From Mangifera indica (lineage: Eukaryota; Streptophyta; Magnoliopsida; Sapindales; Anacardiaceae): a DNA stretch of 64,000 bases. The notes under the pieces were generated by a model that saw only the letters and a program-made list of their open reading frames with translations, was not told the origin of the DNA and searched no databases. Below, in pieces: positions 1 through 12,050 of the stretch. Position 1 is the stretch's first letter. The number at the start of each line of letters is the position of its first letter. A program made the position numbers and the translations under genes. The stretch covers positions 173,986 through 237,985 of the forward strand of contig NW_025401135.1 of assembly GCF_011075055.1 (NCBI RefSeq), written 5' to 3'.

Positions 1-14
1 ATGAACACACTTAC

Positions 15-2043
15 ATTAGATAATGTATTCATCCTTTCTGGTGGCTTCTGCCTTGATTTCTCCACAAGCGAAGCTCTTTGGAGAGTGGAAAGTGCTTTTG
101 TGTAACGTTGTAAGGAAACTAACGAACAAAGCTGCAGCAATTACATTCAAAAATTGAAAATACTATAAGAAAGACCTGTTTGTTACGATAACAGCAACAC
201 TCTATCACTTTATATAAACCGTTAACAGAACCATAAAATATCTACTCACCTCAAGAGGAATATAGGTAGGGCGTTTAGGCTTCCCAACATTTATGCAAGG
301 AACATCTGCTGAATATCGTAAATCCATATTGCGATGATTGACAAAATAGTCATAAACCGATATTTCATGGGACTGAAATTCACCATCCCCATCCCTCTCA
401 TTTTTCTGCTTGAGTGAAAACCTTGATCAAGCGAAGAAAACAAAGACCACATGTAACACCACTTTGAATCAAGTCCTTTAAAAATACAGCTCCATGAGAA
501 TAAGAAAAATATCAACCAAGAACCATAGAAAAGAGTATAAAGTTCAACTCAGGTAGCCTACATTTGCTCTCTGCAGGGTTTCTCACTCAATCCAGTTATC
601 TTGTACTCTTGGTTGGAGGGTATCACCTTGATCCTCAGATTCTTTAGCATTCGTTTAGCCTATTAATTAAACAAGCAAAGAATTCTAATCAATCAAGAAA
701 ATAAATAAATCGCTCAGATAGCCAAAATACAATAAAATGACAATTACCTTGGCCCAGTCTATTGAATATGGATCCCTGACATTTTGATTGGCAATTAGAA
801 AATCCACAACAGGGCCAGGCTGTATTATCATCGTAGTTGAGACATCTGAAAAAAGGTAACTGATAAGAGATAGAACTTGACCAAAAATATAAACATAATA
901 GAAATTGTCAATAATCTAACCAATATTCAAAGACAAGCCTCCCTGTGCGGTTCTAAAGCTGGAATGGAACCCTCTACAACCAAGAACACCCCCACCTACA
1001 TCAGTAAAGTTCTTCGGATCATTATGGAAGAATGATTGCCGTACAAGGAGGCAGCCCCTGCAATGGTTCAAGCATTGTTGGAGAAATAGGAAAAACTGGT
1101 GCTAAAATGACAAGATATGTGTATAGCAGAGATCTTGACTCACTGTCTAGCTGCATGCTGCCGTAGTATGATATCCAGAACCCTCAAGGCTTCTTGGGAA
1201 TTCTCTGATTCTTGACCTCGTAATGCATTAGCAATAGACTGCATTGGGATTTTTGCAGCAAAACTAATCTCCACTTTATAAGTTTTGGAGTGATAAGGGC
1301 GACGTAATCTCTTTCGATCACTTGAGTTAGGACTTTCATGCCCATCAGGACTTCCATTTCCATAATTTCTAGAAACAAAAAGTTCACTGAGACTTAAATC
1401 TCATAGCCAGACAGAAAGAAAAACCCAAGCTGTCTGCCATAAATTAGCATATTTACCTGTTGGATGAAATTTCCTCCAACACAACAGTAAACTCAAGCTT
1501 GTTGCGTGGAAGGGGACCAACAGTAAATAAGCTCTTCTCCCCATCATAAGCAAAGTTCTTGCCAGCTAACTCATTATCATATGTCTCTTGCACCCTATCA
1601 ATTACTCGCCGTCCAATTCCCTTACCATCAACAGGACGACCATCTTCATAAGAAAGGGAAACCTGTTTAACAATAAATAAGCCAAAGCGAAAATATTAAG
1701 CAATTAGTATTTACCAAGTAGCGAGAAAACATATTGAGAATTGTAGATAGAGAAGTAAATGTGGACATACACTATAATGAAAGAAGTGGCCGTCAACGTT
1801 TGTAACATTGACTTTGAAGTGATTTGTAAGCAGAGTTATCTTTTGCCCTTTGGATCCATGGCCACGCCTGGATATTGGAACCCTCACTACCTTTTTCTTA
1901 ACTTGTTCAGGTTCCACTAGCGTTGGTACAAAATCTGGTAGAATTACAGGTGGAGGAGGTGGCAAAGCACCCACTGTCCCATTTCCTTCATGGGCTTCAT
2001 TCTCCTTATGAACCCCATTTCCATCATGCTCAAGTGAAGCCAT
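15..2043 (-). CDS. AGO4: ARGONAUTE4-clade protein, N-terminal 442 residues (gene continues past the left edge)
   Basis: AGO4-clade Argonautes bind 24-nt siRNAs and guide RNA-directed DNA methylation in the nucleus. Eight coding exons are readable on the minus strand: 2043-1771, 1662-1457, 1368-1144, 1057-921, 845-748, 659-562, 421-250 and 131-15. All have GT-AG junctions and consistent phase, giving 442 residues with no stop. The start MASLEHDGNG is followed by a poly-proline stretch (ALPPPPPV, about residue 26) and the clade signature KGQKITLLTNHFKVNV (65-80). An N domain follows, then the insert with DRKRLRRP, the linker block GCLLVRQSFFHND (about 235) with GCRGFHSSFRTAQGG, and a PAZ region (about 281-400) ending in CINVGKPKRPTYIPLE. 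The MID and PIWI domains, with the slicer residues, lie outside the window. The nearest relatives I recognise are AGO4/AGO8/AGO9, with AGO6 less likely. Confidence 0.95.
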
Positions 2044-4090
2044 AGTCTAATAACATGCACAAATTATTAAAGCAAATAAGAATCAGAAAAGGTTCAGAGG
2101 AGCCATACTATTATACTTCTTGAGAAGGCACCAGGAATGGCTAAAAACCCTCAAAACATCTAACCAACACAAAAGAGCAACTCTTTTGCAAGCATCTAAA
2201 TCGCTTGGCAACAAAAATTTACACTCTTCACAGAAGAAAGAGACTTTAACAAGATTTTTGTCAGTCAGAAAATGTGCACAGTTGAAACACTGAGTGATAA
2301 CTTTCTAACTCAGAAAGTTAAGTTCAAAGTTCAAGGCAAGTGATAACTAAGTCATAAAACTCAATGATATTAAAATGTAATGGCACACATATTCGGTAGG
2401 ATTCCAGTCACAAATAGCTAATATCTGCAGCATCTTGACATTTAGGCCGTACATTTGAACTATGAAATGTCACAAACCAGTAAATTCTACAAAATAATAA
2501 TCCTACATCATCAACCAATTTGCAAAGTACAAAAAGGAGGTGCATTCTAAAAAAATTGATTACACAATAACCACAATTCAGTTACTGATATTAAAACCCA
2601 AACTCAGAAGAGCCAATTTTAATGCATTGAAACGAACTAGTGACCAATCAACAAAAATCTAAACAAAGTTAACAGAAAAATTACAATGCAACAAAGACTG
2701 AAATTTAAAGAAAGTACTAAGATATCAGAGAAGCTCAAAAAAATCTGGTTGAGAAAATAAAATAAATAGCGAGAGAGAGAGAGAGAATCAAATAGTGCTT
2801 GAACAACAAGTATACAGTTACAATCCATAAAATTTATGGTTCGGAACTTCAGCCCCAAATGAGGAAAGAAAGTAAAATGTGAAACTACTTAAAAGCATCA
2901 ACTATTTTATTGACCAACGAGCAAGCACGATTGCATTCATTCAAAGAATTTCATTACTGAATGTGTTTCAAAACTCAATGCTCATTTACCCTGGCAATAA
3001 AACCAGTAAGAGGATAAAAACACACAGATCAAGATTAAAAACAAAAAATATCCCAATTTCATTAAAAGTACAACTAATTTCCATGTTTTAACACATAAGC
3101 AGTGAAACCATTTCCAAGCAGGAAATTACACAAATATATACCCATTAACCAGAATCTACAAGTCACCATAAACCTAAATAACCCTTACAAAACACAGCTT
3201 AGTATAAGTCTCAACAATTGAAAAAATGAGAACTCACTATTAGAAGATGAAAAAAAGGATTTACTTATTTTTCAGCCAAAAGATCACAATGCATGTCATG
3301 GTAAGTCCGAACCATATAACTATAAAACCTAAGCAAACCACCACAAGAGAACAAAACAATCCATACATAAGAAAAACGAGCCAGGAGAACATAGAAAAAT
3401 ACTACCAAAACGTTGATCCATTGAACACATGTAAACTCAAAAGTCCAACATGCAATGAAACTACCTTATATCACACAATCTTCAGCTTTAAACTAAAGCC
3501 CCTAATTCCTGCAGCAAAACAACAGACAAACATTACATATTAACACAGATCTAGTTTTAAAAACACAAATGACAAAGCAAAAAAAAATCATAAATTAAAA
3601 AAAAAAGTATATAGTAAGTTAAAAGGCTGCTCCAAAAAGCAGAACTGAATTTCTTAAAATTACAAAAAAAAAAAAATTAATCTTTCGAAAACTTTGGCTG
3701 GATTCTGCAAGTTTTACAAAAGAAATCACAGCAAAATGATTCTTATAAAACATTTAAAAAAATTTTAAAAAAATGCTAGACGACTGACATAACAGAACAA
3801 AGAAATATAAAAATTAAGAAAAATTACTTCAAGCCTAAAATCAAAAAACAGCCATTTGTAAAAACCATAGCGGCATTGCACATCATGAAAAAGAAAACAG
3901 AAATTGAAACCAGAAATTAAGAGTAAATAAAGTTAAATCCTAAATCCTACAGTTTGCACAAGAACATCGGAAAGTGAGCGTACATTAAGTTAAAAAAATA
4001 AACCTAACCTGACAAAAGAACCAACTTCTTTATTCACTGTTTAAGTTTCAGCGGGTGAGAAGAGAGTGAGCTAAAGTACGATAGACGAGG
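2044..4090 (-). other. Probable AGO4 5' leader with a long leader intron
   Basis: A splice acceptor (TTATTAG followed by ACTATGG) lies three bases before the AGO4 ATG, so the leader is probably spliced. The best donor upstream is CAG/GTTAGG at 4008, which would give an intron of 2047-4008 (about 1.96 kb) and a short first leader exon of about 4009-4090. The interval is A/T-rich with no supported gene. It holds a short GA microsatellite near 2771-2785. The small open frames on both strands here show no family resemblance. The acceptor is seen; the donor and transcript start are inferred. Confidence 0.45.
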
Positions 4091-4170
4091 ACTACGCAGG
4101 CCTGTCCCCCCCGTGTATAAGTACTGTGAAAATGGACCAATCTCATCTGAAGCGTACACGTGTAGGAAAG
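4091..4170 (-). promoter_or_regulatory. Candidate AGO4 core promoter with TATA-like box and G-box palindrome
   Basis: Read on the minus strand, TTATACA at 4114-4120 is a TATA-like element placed correctly for a transcript start near 4085. Just upstream is the perfect 10-bp palindrome TACACGTGTA (4155-4164) with a CACGTG G-box, a binding core for plant bHLH and bZIP factors. The run of C/G around 4106-4113 stands out from the AT-rich background. The assignment is positional. Confidence 0.4.
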
Positions 4171-4259
4171 CATTTACTGCTACCCAATCCCAGATACGTT
4201 TACGTCACACCTTGGTTACCTCGCCTCATCCTTACACTTTTCATTTCTTTTTAAGTTGA

Positions 4260-5373
4260 CGCTTTTGCCATTCCATTATCAAACGCTCTATACTAACTTA
4301 TCCGTTAAATAATTAAAAAAATGTTATTTATTTTTTATTAATAACTAATTAATAAAAAATAATATATATGAAAAACAATTTGAGTGTGCATCATCTAATT
4401 TAATATAGTTTGAGAGTTTTTTTTAAATTAAATTTAAAAAATTTAAAAAAATTTCATATCAAACTATTTCAAGTTTTAAACCAAATTGAAAAAATATGGG
4501 TTTATCTGATTTGAATATATTAAAATCATTTACTTTTAATATATATTATTTAATAAAATTAATTAAATTATAGTTTTTGAAAATATAATATAAATATGTA
4601 AAAAAATATATAATATATATATAATATACATATAAAAAAATAGCAAATAAACATAAAAAAGATAAGTTATATACTTAATTATTTATTAAAAAAATTTATC
4701 AAATATAATTATATATATATATTTTAAACAATAGAGTTTACAGTTTAGTTCGGTTTGAAAATACTTTAAACCTTAACCCAAACTGAAAAATAAAGCGACA
4801 TCTTCCTCTATTAACATTATAATTTAACAAATTATAATTTTAAAAATTTATTTTAAAATAAAAGACCATAAAATTATATAAAAACTTTATCTAAAATCAT
4901 TTAAATCAACTCAAAGTGATTTTTTTTTTATTATTATTAACAATATCTTATAAGACTCCTATAATAAAAAAATAGAATTTCAGTAAAAACAGATAAGAAA
5001 AGAAACAAATCATAGTATATTCCATAAAATTAGCCAAACACATAATCTTTTTTGATAAGTTTAAAATAGACAAAATCTTTAGATACTTAATTTAGTTTAG
5101 CCTTTTATTTTAGGTAAATTAATTGACCATAAAAGGTGACAAATTATTTGCAATATTCACTTATAAATTGACTTATGAAATTGGAAAAAAATATATATAT
5201 TAATTATGAAAGGGGTACGACCTTTCCACTATAATTGGTAGTGGGGAGAATGGGTTTTAAATTTTTAATTATTATTTTATGATGATAACATCAACAAATT
5301 TAGCAAACTAAGGATGATGTTGGCCATGATCTAGTTTTAAATTATGAAGCATAAAGAATCACGAATTCTACAA
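4260..5373. other. AT-rich intergenic DNA, no feature seen
   Basis: The stretch is dominated by A/T runs and short ATATAT tracts. I found no coding frame, RNA gene or terminal-repeat structure. Confidence 0.5.
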
Positions 5374-5382
5374 ATTTGCTAA

Positions 5383-6227
5383 GGACAAAGGACTATTTTC
5401 TATTCAAATTTTAGTATAATTTCAAAAATATATTTATAATAAATAAAAAATTCAAATATTCACTTATTTTTAAACTGTTATTAAATATAAAGGTAAAACA
5501 TTATTTAACAATAATATTAAAAAATGTATAATTTTATCTTATTTTCTTTTTCAGATTTTAAAAATTAACATTTCATCTCATGTTTAAATTTTGAAAAGTA
5601 ACTTCTCTCACCATAAATCTTTAAGTTTTTTCTTCACCCCTCATTCCGATTACCAACCATTGGTACGGTGCATTGATGGATGATGAGCATAGTTCAAATC
5701 TAAACGATGGAGCGTCATCTAGTGAGGACGATAGACGCTTGTCATCTAGTGTAGATGACGAAATGTCCTCCAAAATGGATGACGCTTCATCATCTAAAGA
5801 TCTAGACGATAAAGCGTTCTCTAGATTTGGACGACGCTCGTCGCCCTTTGAATGACTCCGTCTTATTCTTCTATCGTTGGTCCATCATTCATAAGAGAAA
5901 ATGGTCGAATTTCAAATTTGGTATCCTAGAGGGAAAAAGTGAATTTTTTAAAACTTAATCCACGGTAATATGATAAAAATAGAAAGAAGAATGGTTTTTC
6001 ATTTCTAAAGAAAAAATGTTAGTTTTCCAAACCAAGAGATAAAATATGATATAATTTTAATTATTTTAATATTACGGATAAAATAATGATTTTATCCCTT
6101 AACTTGAAAAAAAAATTTGTGAGTATATCCAAACAGACTAAAACTTGGGTGATTATTTAGATTTTTTATCTGTCGCGAATATATTTGTTATTTCACCAAA
6201 ACTTGGGTGGGAAATACTCCTTTGGCC
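5383..6227. mobile_element. Non-autonomous Mutator-type long-TIR element, copy 1
   Basis: The left end (from GGACAAAGGACTATTTTC) and the reverse complement of the right end (GGCCAAAGGAGTATTTCCC) match along an extended inverted repeat. A 9-bp target duplication, ATTTGCTAA (5374-5382) and ATTTGATAA (6228-6236), differs at one base. The length of 845 bp, the 9-bp duplication and the long terminal repeats fit the Mutator superfamily. The core (about 5660-5860) is a GATGA/CGTCATC-rich block. It happens to hold a 60-codon open frame (5673-5855) rich in Asp and Ser, which I take as low-complexity and not a gene. Related copies lie at 23280, 25261, 52023 and 60724. Confidence 0.8.
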
Positions 6228-6251
6228 ATTTGATAAATATAATTTTGAGTA

Positions 6252-6405
6252 ATATTATGTACACAATTTTTATATATAATTTTATGCACAAATAATAATG
6301 TGTTATCATGTGATTAGATAGCTAAAAATTAAAGATAAAACAACAGTCAATCATATGATAACACATCATTATATATGTATAAAGTTATGCACATAGTTTT
6401 ATTAT
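6252..6405. mobile_element. Small palindromic MITE, copy 1
   Basis: The two arms are near-perfect inverted copies: AATGTGTTATCATGTGATT on the left and AATCATATGATAACACAT on the right, with outer matches around TTATGCACA. The hairpin spans about 150 bp around a short A/T loop. Diverged relatives occur at about 10145, 13983, 22972 and 60268. Confidence 0.6.
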
Positions 6406-7202
6406 ATATATGTTATTAAAATACATTTCACGCAATAGTAGGTCTAGTAAAATTTAACACAATCTATTAATCTAACATGATACGATAAAAAAAAAAATAG
6501 GTTAGAGTTATGATTTTCAACACAAAAAGTAATTCAGGTTAACTCTAAAAAAATCAGATTGTGTTTGGGTTGATACGAAGCAAATCTAAATTGACTTGAA
6601 CTAATCCAAAAATTTTAAATAAAATATTGTATAACATGATATAAAAAAAAAATTTTCAATATCAATTTTTGTTTATTTGACATAAAGAGTCTCAATCTAC
6701 ATAATTCATATTCTCTAATTTGAATCAATAAAAAAAATTAATATTACATCACCACATACTAAATCTAAATCACCCAGGCATTGCTTCTTGAAATATTATA
6801 CAAGTTAATTAGATATCTATTTGGTGGAACTAATCATAAGCCTTTTAGCATAATTTTATAACTCCATATTTATTTTAATTCTATTTGGTAGACTTATCAA
6901 AAGCTATTTATAGTTTTTTTTTTTGTTGGTATATTATAAATGCTACTAATTTGAACATATTATATTTGATATATCGTATACATACACTTGTTAGTGATAT
7001 TAATATTGATGATAGTCATATTCATCATATGAAATAGAAATTAAATTTTTTAAATATTTAATAAGTAATTATTAATCTCATTAATTATCAATTGCATTAT
7101 TTTAAAGTTGAAATTGTATACTTATCTAGATTCTTGATAATTATAATTTTGTTTCTTTATCTCTACAACTGATCATATAAAAAAATCATAAGCGAATTAT
7201 TA

Positions 7203-7689
7203 AGGTGCATTTATTTCAGATAATTATTTATTACAAAAAATGAAAGATTAACATAAATATGATTAACTTAAATATTGTTGTGTATAAATTATTAGTATAT
7301 TTGATAAAAATTGATAAGTATAAAAAATTATTGTATTTGGTTGGATATAATAAAAGTATACTAAAATATTATTTTACTTAAATGTCATTAGGTATAATTA
7401 TTCAAAAAAAAAATTTCATGTTGTTTATTATATTAATTGAATGTGGTAATATTTTAATCATAAAAACTTAATAAATAAAGATATAATTATAACAAAATTA
7501 ATATTACTTTAGAATTTTTTTAATACCTATAAAATTAGTGATTATATTATCATCTATATTACTTCTCATATTATTATTCGTAATACAATATTATCAAAAT
7601 ATTTTATTACCAAACGAACCAAACAAGATAATGTGAATAATAAAAAAAATTATCAGAGAAATTTTGTATTAATCCAACTAAATGCCCCC
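7203..7689. mobile_element. Tourist/Harbinger-like MITE
   Basis: The ends AGGTGCATTTATTTCAG and (reverse complement of the right end) GGGGGCATTTAGTTGGAT are similar and are flanked by TTA on both sides (7200-7202 and 7690-7692), the 3-bp target typical of PIF/Harbinger elements. The length of 487 bp nearly equals the 482-bp element at 45554. The inside is A/T-rich and non-coding. Confidence 0.55.
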
Positions 7690-8227
7690 TTAGTATAAAT
7701 TTGAAATAAAACGATTTAACTTGGACAAAATATCGTTTTATGTCAAAATATGTTTTTGTGTATTATCTTTTGATATTTGATAAAATATGTTATTTCATAA
7801 TAAATCATATTGTTATATATTGTATTTTGACATGACTTTACCTATTTATTGTTTGGATTAATTCAAATTGAGTCAGATCAATATGAAAAAATTTCGATTT
7901 ATTTTAGAATTGAAAATTTTTTATATGATTCTATTTTGAGTCTAGTTAAGATTTAAGATCTTTAACTTAAAACCCGAATATATATTTTATGAATACAACT
8001 CAATAATACAAATGGTTAGGTGTAGAAAAATTGGGCAAGAGGAAGACCAAAAATACCCACCTTGTGAAACGATTTTTATGATTGGCACATTTTTTTAGTT
8101 TAGATTATGAAAGATGATTTATTAGTGTATCTTATATAAAAATTTATTTGTAGTTTAGTATGAAAAATGTAAAAGATTTTTAATATTAATTTATCAAAAT
8201 ATAAAAACACTTATTATATAAATGTAG

Positions 8228-9030
8228 ACATGTTAAAGAGGTAGGATTGACCTAAGGCTCAGTTCAAGTCCCCTCATTTTGGCATCGCCTATGGGGTCCT
8301 AACCCGCGTTATAGCAACCTTGAGCCAACCTACAGGCCACGTGGGCTATGTCAGGGGCCATGAAGTTCGGTTAAGCCTGATGTAATACTATGCATAATTT
8401 TTTAAAAATATTTATTATTTATTTATTACTATACAAGGAATCCAAATAATTTTTATAGAAATCCAAAAGGCTTCATTCATATTATGAAAAACTAAAAAAT
8501 AATAATAAATTTATTATTAATTTTAAGGGAAAACCAAATAATAAAATAAAGAATCTAAACTTATTAATTATTTGTCATTATTTTTGTTGCAAAAACTAAA
8601 ATCTTAGTAAAAAAAAATTCAAAAGATAGAACAAAAAATAATAAAAAATTGAAAAAAATAAAAAATATATATAATTAACGAGTTGACCTACCAAAAGCTC
8701 ACGAGAGCACGAGACGGCCCATTGTAGCATTGATTATGTTTTGAGTTTGTATATTTTTGCGATTTGGCCCGACACAAAGGCCCATGATTGTGCGAGCCTT
8801 AGGTTTAACATGGCTCGCAAACATGGTGACTCATGGTGAAGTTGGCCCTGCCCAACTAGCATGATCCACTGTCGTGTCACGAGTTCTTTAATCCTAGCAA
8901 GTCGACCTAACTTGTTAGGTCTGCTAATTGATAATGGATAGACCTAGGCATGGCACGACCCCAAGGCAAAGTGGATCACGTTAGAGTTGGCCCAACTCAA
9001 TCTGATATGACCTACCGCCATTTCTAAGTC
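8228..9030. mobile_element. hAT-like non-autonomous repeat, diverged
   Basis: This is an island of higher GC in AT-rich DNA. The right end read backwards starts TAGAAATGGCGGTAGGTC, resembling plant hAT termini. The inside repeats words such as GGCCCGACACAAAGGCCC, GGCACGACC and TTGGCCC. The left end near 8228 is uncertain and I found no clear target duplication. A related fragment starting TAGAAGTGGCAGTGGGTCAG lies at about 9848-9975. Confidence 0.4.
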
Positions 9031-11052
9031 AAATCTATAAAACATATTAATTTTTTTTTGGGTTTAATTTCTAATACTTTTAATAAGCTAAAAAATAAAA
9101 AGCTATTAAATAGCTTTTACTTAAAATCATATAAACACAGTTGAAATATAACCTAACAGACTAACCATATTTTTAATTAACTTATAAGTTGAAACAAGCT
9201 AACCAATCAAGCTTAGGTTTAATATCTAAATTATTTATTTATTTAGAGTTGATTTCATTAACTCATTGATTAATTGTGTTGTTAGAGAAATTGATTTTTC
9301 ATTTATTTATCATTACATTGTAGTAGATACACAACAATCTCTTCATATTATAATTATTATTACCTTAATTTATCTTGCGTAAAGGACAAAATTACGTATA
9401 TTAATTGGTGTTGAGAAGTTGCATCAAGAATTCAATAATAGAAAGAAGGTCTTTGCCACATTTCATACTTAAATAAGTGTTATCCCAACAATGGTCTTGT
9501 GGTAGATAGAAATGGAAAAACCTTTGATAATCAATTATGTGAACACTCTGAAAGTAGCCTATAAACTTTCTATTTTCCATAATATAGTCGATCCACCCTT
9601 AAGGTTGGCACACCATAGTCCGAGTGAGACATCACTTCTAAAAATAAAACAATAGCAAATGATCTTCAAACATAGTTCAACAGGTGCATAACTCTATTCT
9701 AATAACATGCACCCCTAAAAAAAGGCCTAACTTTAGAAAGAAGACAATCATGGAAACATTCACACCCCTAAAGACTACTTGCTCTTAACAACAATGAGAA
9801 CAACAAATTCATGATAAGAGGATTTCAAATCTTCCTTAATGCACTTAGAAGTGGCAGTGGGTCAGGTCGTGTCATGTTGGATCAATAATGATAAGGCTAA
9901 TTGTGCCATATATCATGTTGTGTTGTGTCAAGACCCATTATCACGTTAGTCCATCAAACCTCAAGTGTTGTAACACTCTTTTGCAAATGAATACCCTCCA
10001 AGAAGAATACACATTCGAATAAACATGTTAGCTTACTCTATACTTAAAAACCATGTAATTTAAAATTCATCACACAATAGAAATATTTCAAAACAAACAC
10101 TTAAATAAGTGTTAATTGAAACTTCATATATAATTGGGCAAATGGTGTCAATACATAAAAGAATAAAAGTATGTGTTCACATTTTTAGTACATAAGTGTG
10201 TACACACATGGATGTGTCATGATGTGATTTGGTAACTTTAGATTGATAATAAAGTAAAACACAATCATATATTGACACATTTGTGTGTATATATTTATAT
10301 ACTAAAAGTGTATAAACATAACATGCTCATACATAAAATCTTAAAATATGTTTCAAATCCATACATAACCAATGTGCATAATAACAAACATAAGTACATA
10401 ATATATCATAAAGAAAATCCTCTCCTCATACATCTTCTCTAGTTAACTCTTGCTCCTCCTATAACCCGCATATATCATCTCCAATTAGCAAAACAATAAC
10501 AAGAAAGGAATAAATGCTAAACACTTAAGTAAGTAGGTGACATATAATAACTTAATTGTACACAACTCAATACTCACACTATCTTACGTTTCTTTATATA
10601 TTAACATGCGTAAACCTGCACATAACTAAAGTCATCAAGACTTCTCTCTCATCTCTTCTCACGATGGCAAATACATTACAACTTTTTCATTACTCTTAGA
10701 GAAAGTATGGCCATTCCTCTTCAATCTCAACACTTAAATTCACTTTTTCTTCAATTTGCCAATCAGACTAGTTGCAAATGCATAGACACCTTAGCCATAT
10801 AAGGAAATAAACTCTCATAAAATCTTTTTTCATACAATTATCATGGACTACTAGAATCGATCAAAGGTGGTCCCCACTATGAGTATGTGCTTGAAGTATC
10901 TCACTAGTCATGTGAAGAATAAACTCATGTAATCCCTTTTTCCATTCACACTATATATATGAACCACTAGATTGACATCCTACTATAAATGCCCTTATAA
11001 TAAACATATGCATAAAATATCTCATAAGTGTTATCACAAGATAACTATCGTG
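9031..11052. other. Intergenic DNA with repeat fragments only
   Basis: No coding frame is supported. Two repeat remnants are visible: a hAT-like fragment at about 9848-9975, and a palindromic MITE at about 10145-10315, whose arms TTTTAGTACATAAGTGTGTA and TATATACTAAAA face each other. Confidence 0.45.
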
Positions 11053-12050
11053 TGTAACACCATTTAGATATATTGCCCTCAGTGGGAAAGTATTACTAAC
11101 TTTGACCCAAAAAAGCAAGTACTTAAGTAAAATTAAATAATAAAATAACTTTTGGTAATAAAATTACTAAAATATCTTTTATTAAAAACAAATTTGAAAG
11201 AGTACAAAAGATGTTACTACTTTTCAAAAACAAAATACATGTAATCCAAGTAAAGTTTAATTACACGGTTCATTGAAAACATGCAAATACATATTAAAGT
11301 AAAATGATGTAAAACCCTTTTACTTGCTCATGCCTGTCGTAACCTTGCACTGCAGCCATCACTCGATCATATCTCTTGCAAAATAGACAAAATGTGAAAA
11401 TGTGAGTGATAAACACTCAGTAAGTAGAAACATAAAATAAACTTATTAAATTTCTATTTTGCCCTTTAATTCAATTCACATTATACTAGTCGTCGGGAGT
11501 AAGCTATTTACTCTACCTAAATGATGTGAAACTTTACTTAAATATGTCGAGTTCAACTTAAGCTTTAGTCACTTGAGATTATGTTGCCTATGTATAAAGG
11601 GCACAAAGGTGTCGTGATAAGTTGGATGGACATAAGAGAACGTTGAAGAAACATCCATTAGTAAACACAACATAAGTTAGAGATGGAACACCAGAATATT
11701 AAATGTTGTGTGCAAAATATTTAGAGGTCACCTACTTACCGAGTAATTTTCACTCTTATTTTTTTGTGGTTTTGTACATATACAAGGTGAGTAGTAAGAC
11801 ATATTGGGAGCCAATGATCTAGCTTAGGGGGTTGTATGAGACTAAGGGGTGTTTTAGTCATTTTTGCTTATGTTTATGATTTGATGTATTTATTTGTCAA
11901 TTAGAACTTTTTATGCACATTTATTTTCATGGGATTGTATTCAAACATATGGATGTTTTATGGATGATGATATGATATTTAGAATTATTCAGTATTTCTT
12001 TATTTGAGCATTTATACACTTTTTTGCATGTTGAAAGTAGTTAAGTGCTA
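11053..12050 (+). repeat. Possible old LTR-type repeat
   Basis: The segment starts with TGTAACACC, a start common to gypsy LTRs. It shares words and their order with 20153-22130, for example GAGTGATAAACACTCAGTAAGTA against GAGTGATAAAGTACTTACTAAGTA, followed by a pyrimidine-rich block and a late GGTGAGTA/GGTGAGGG box. Both copies are badly diverged and I cannot place the right boundary. No adjoining gag-pol frame is intact. Confidence 0.3.

Noticed and set aside
5673..5855. Asp/Ser-rich 60-residue open frame
   Set aside because: It lies entirely in the GATGA-rich core of a long-TIR element, is not kept in other copies and has no recognisable domain.
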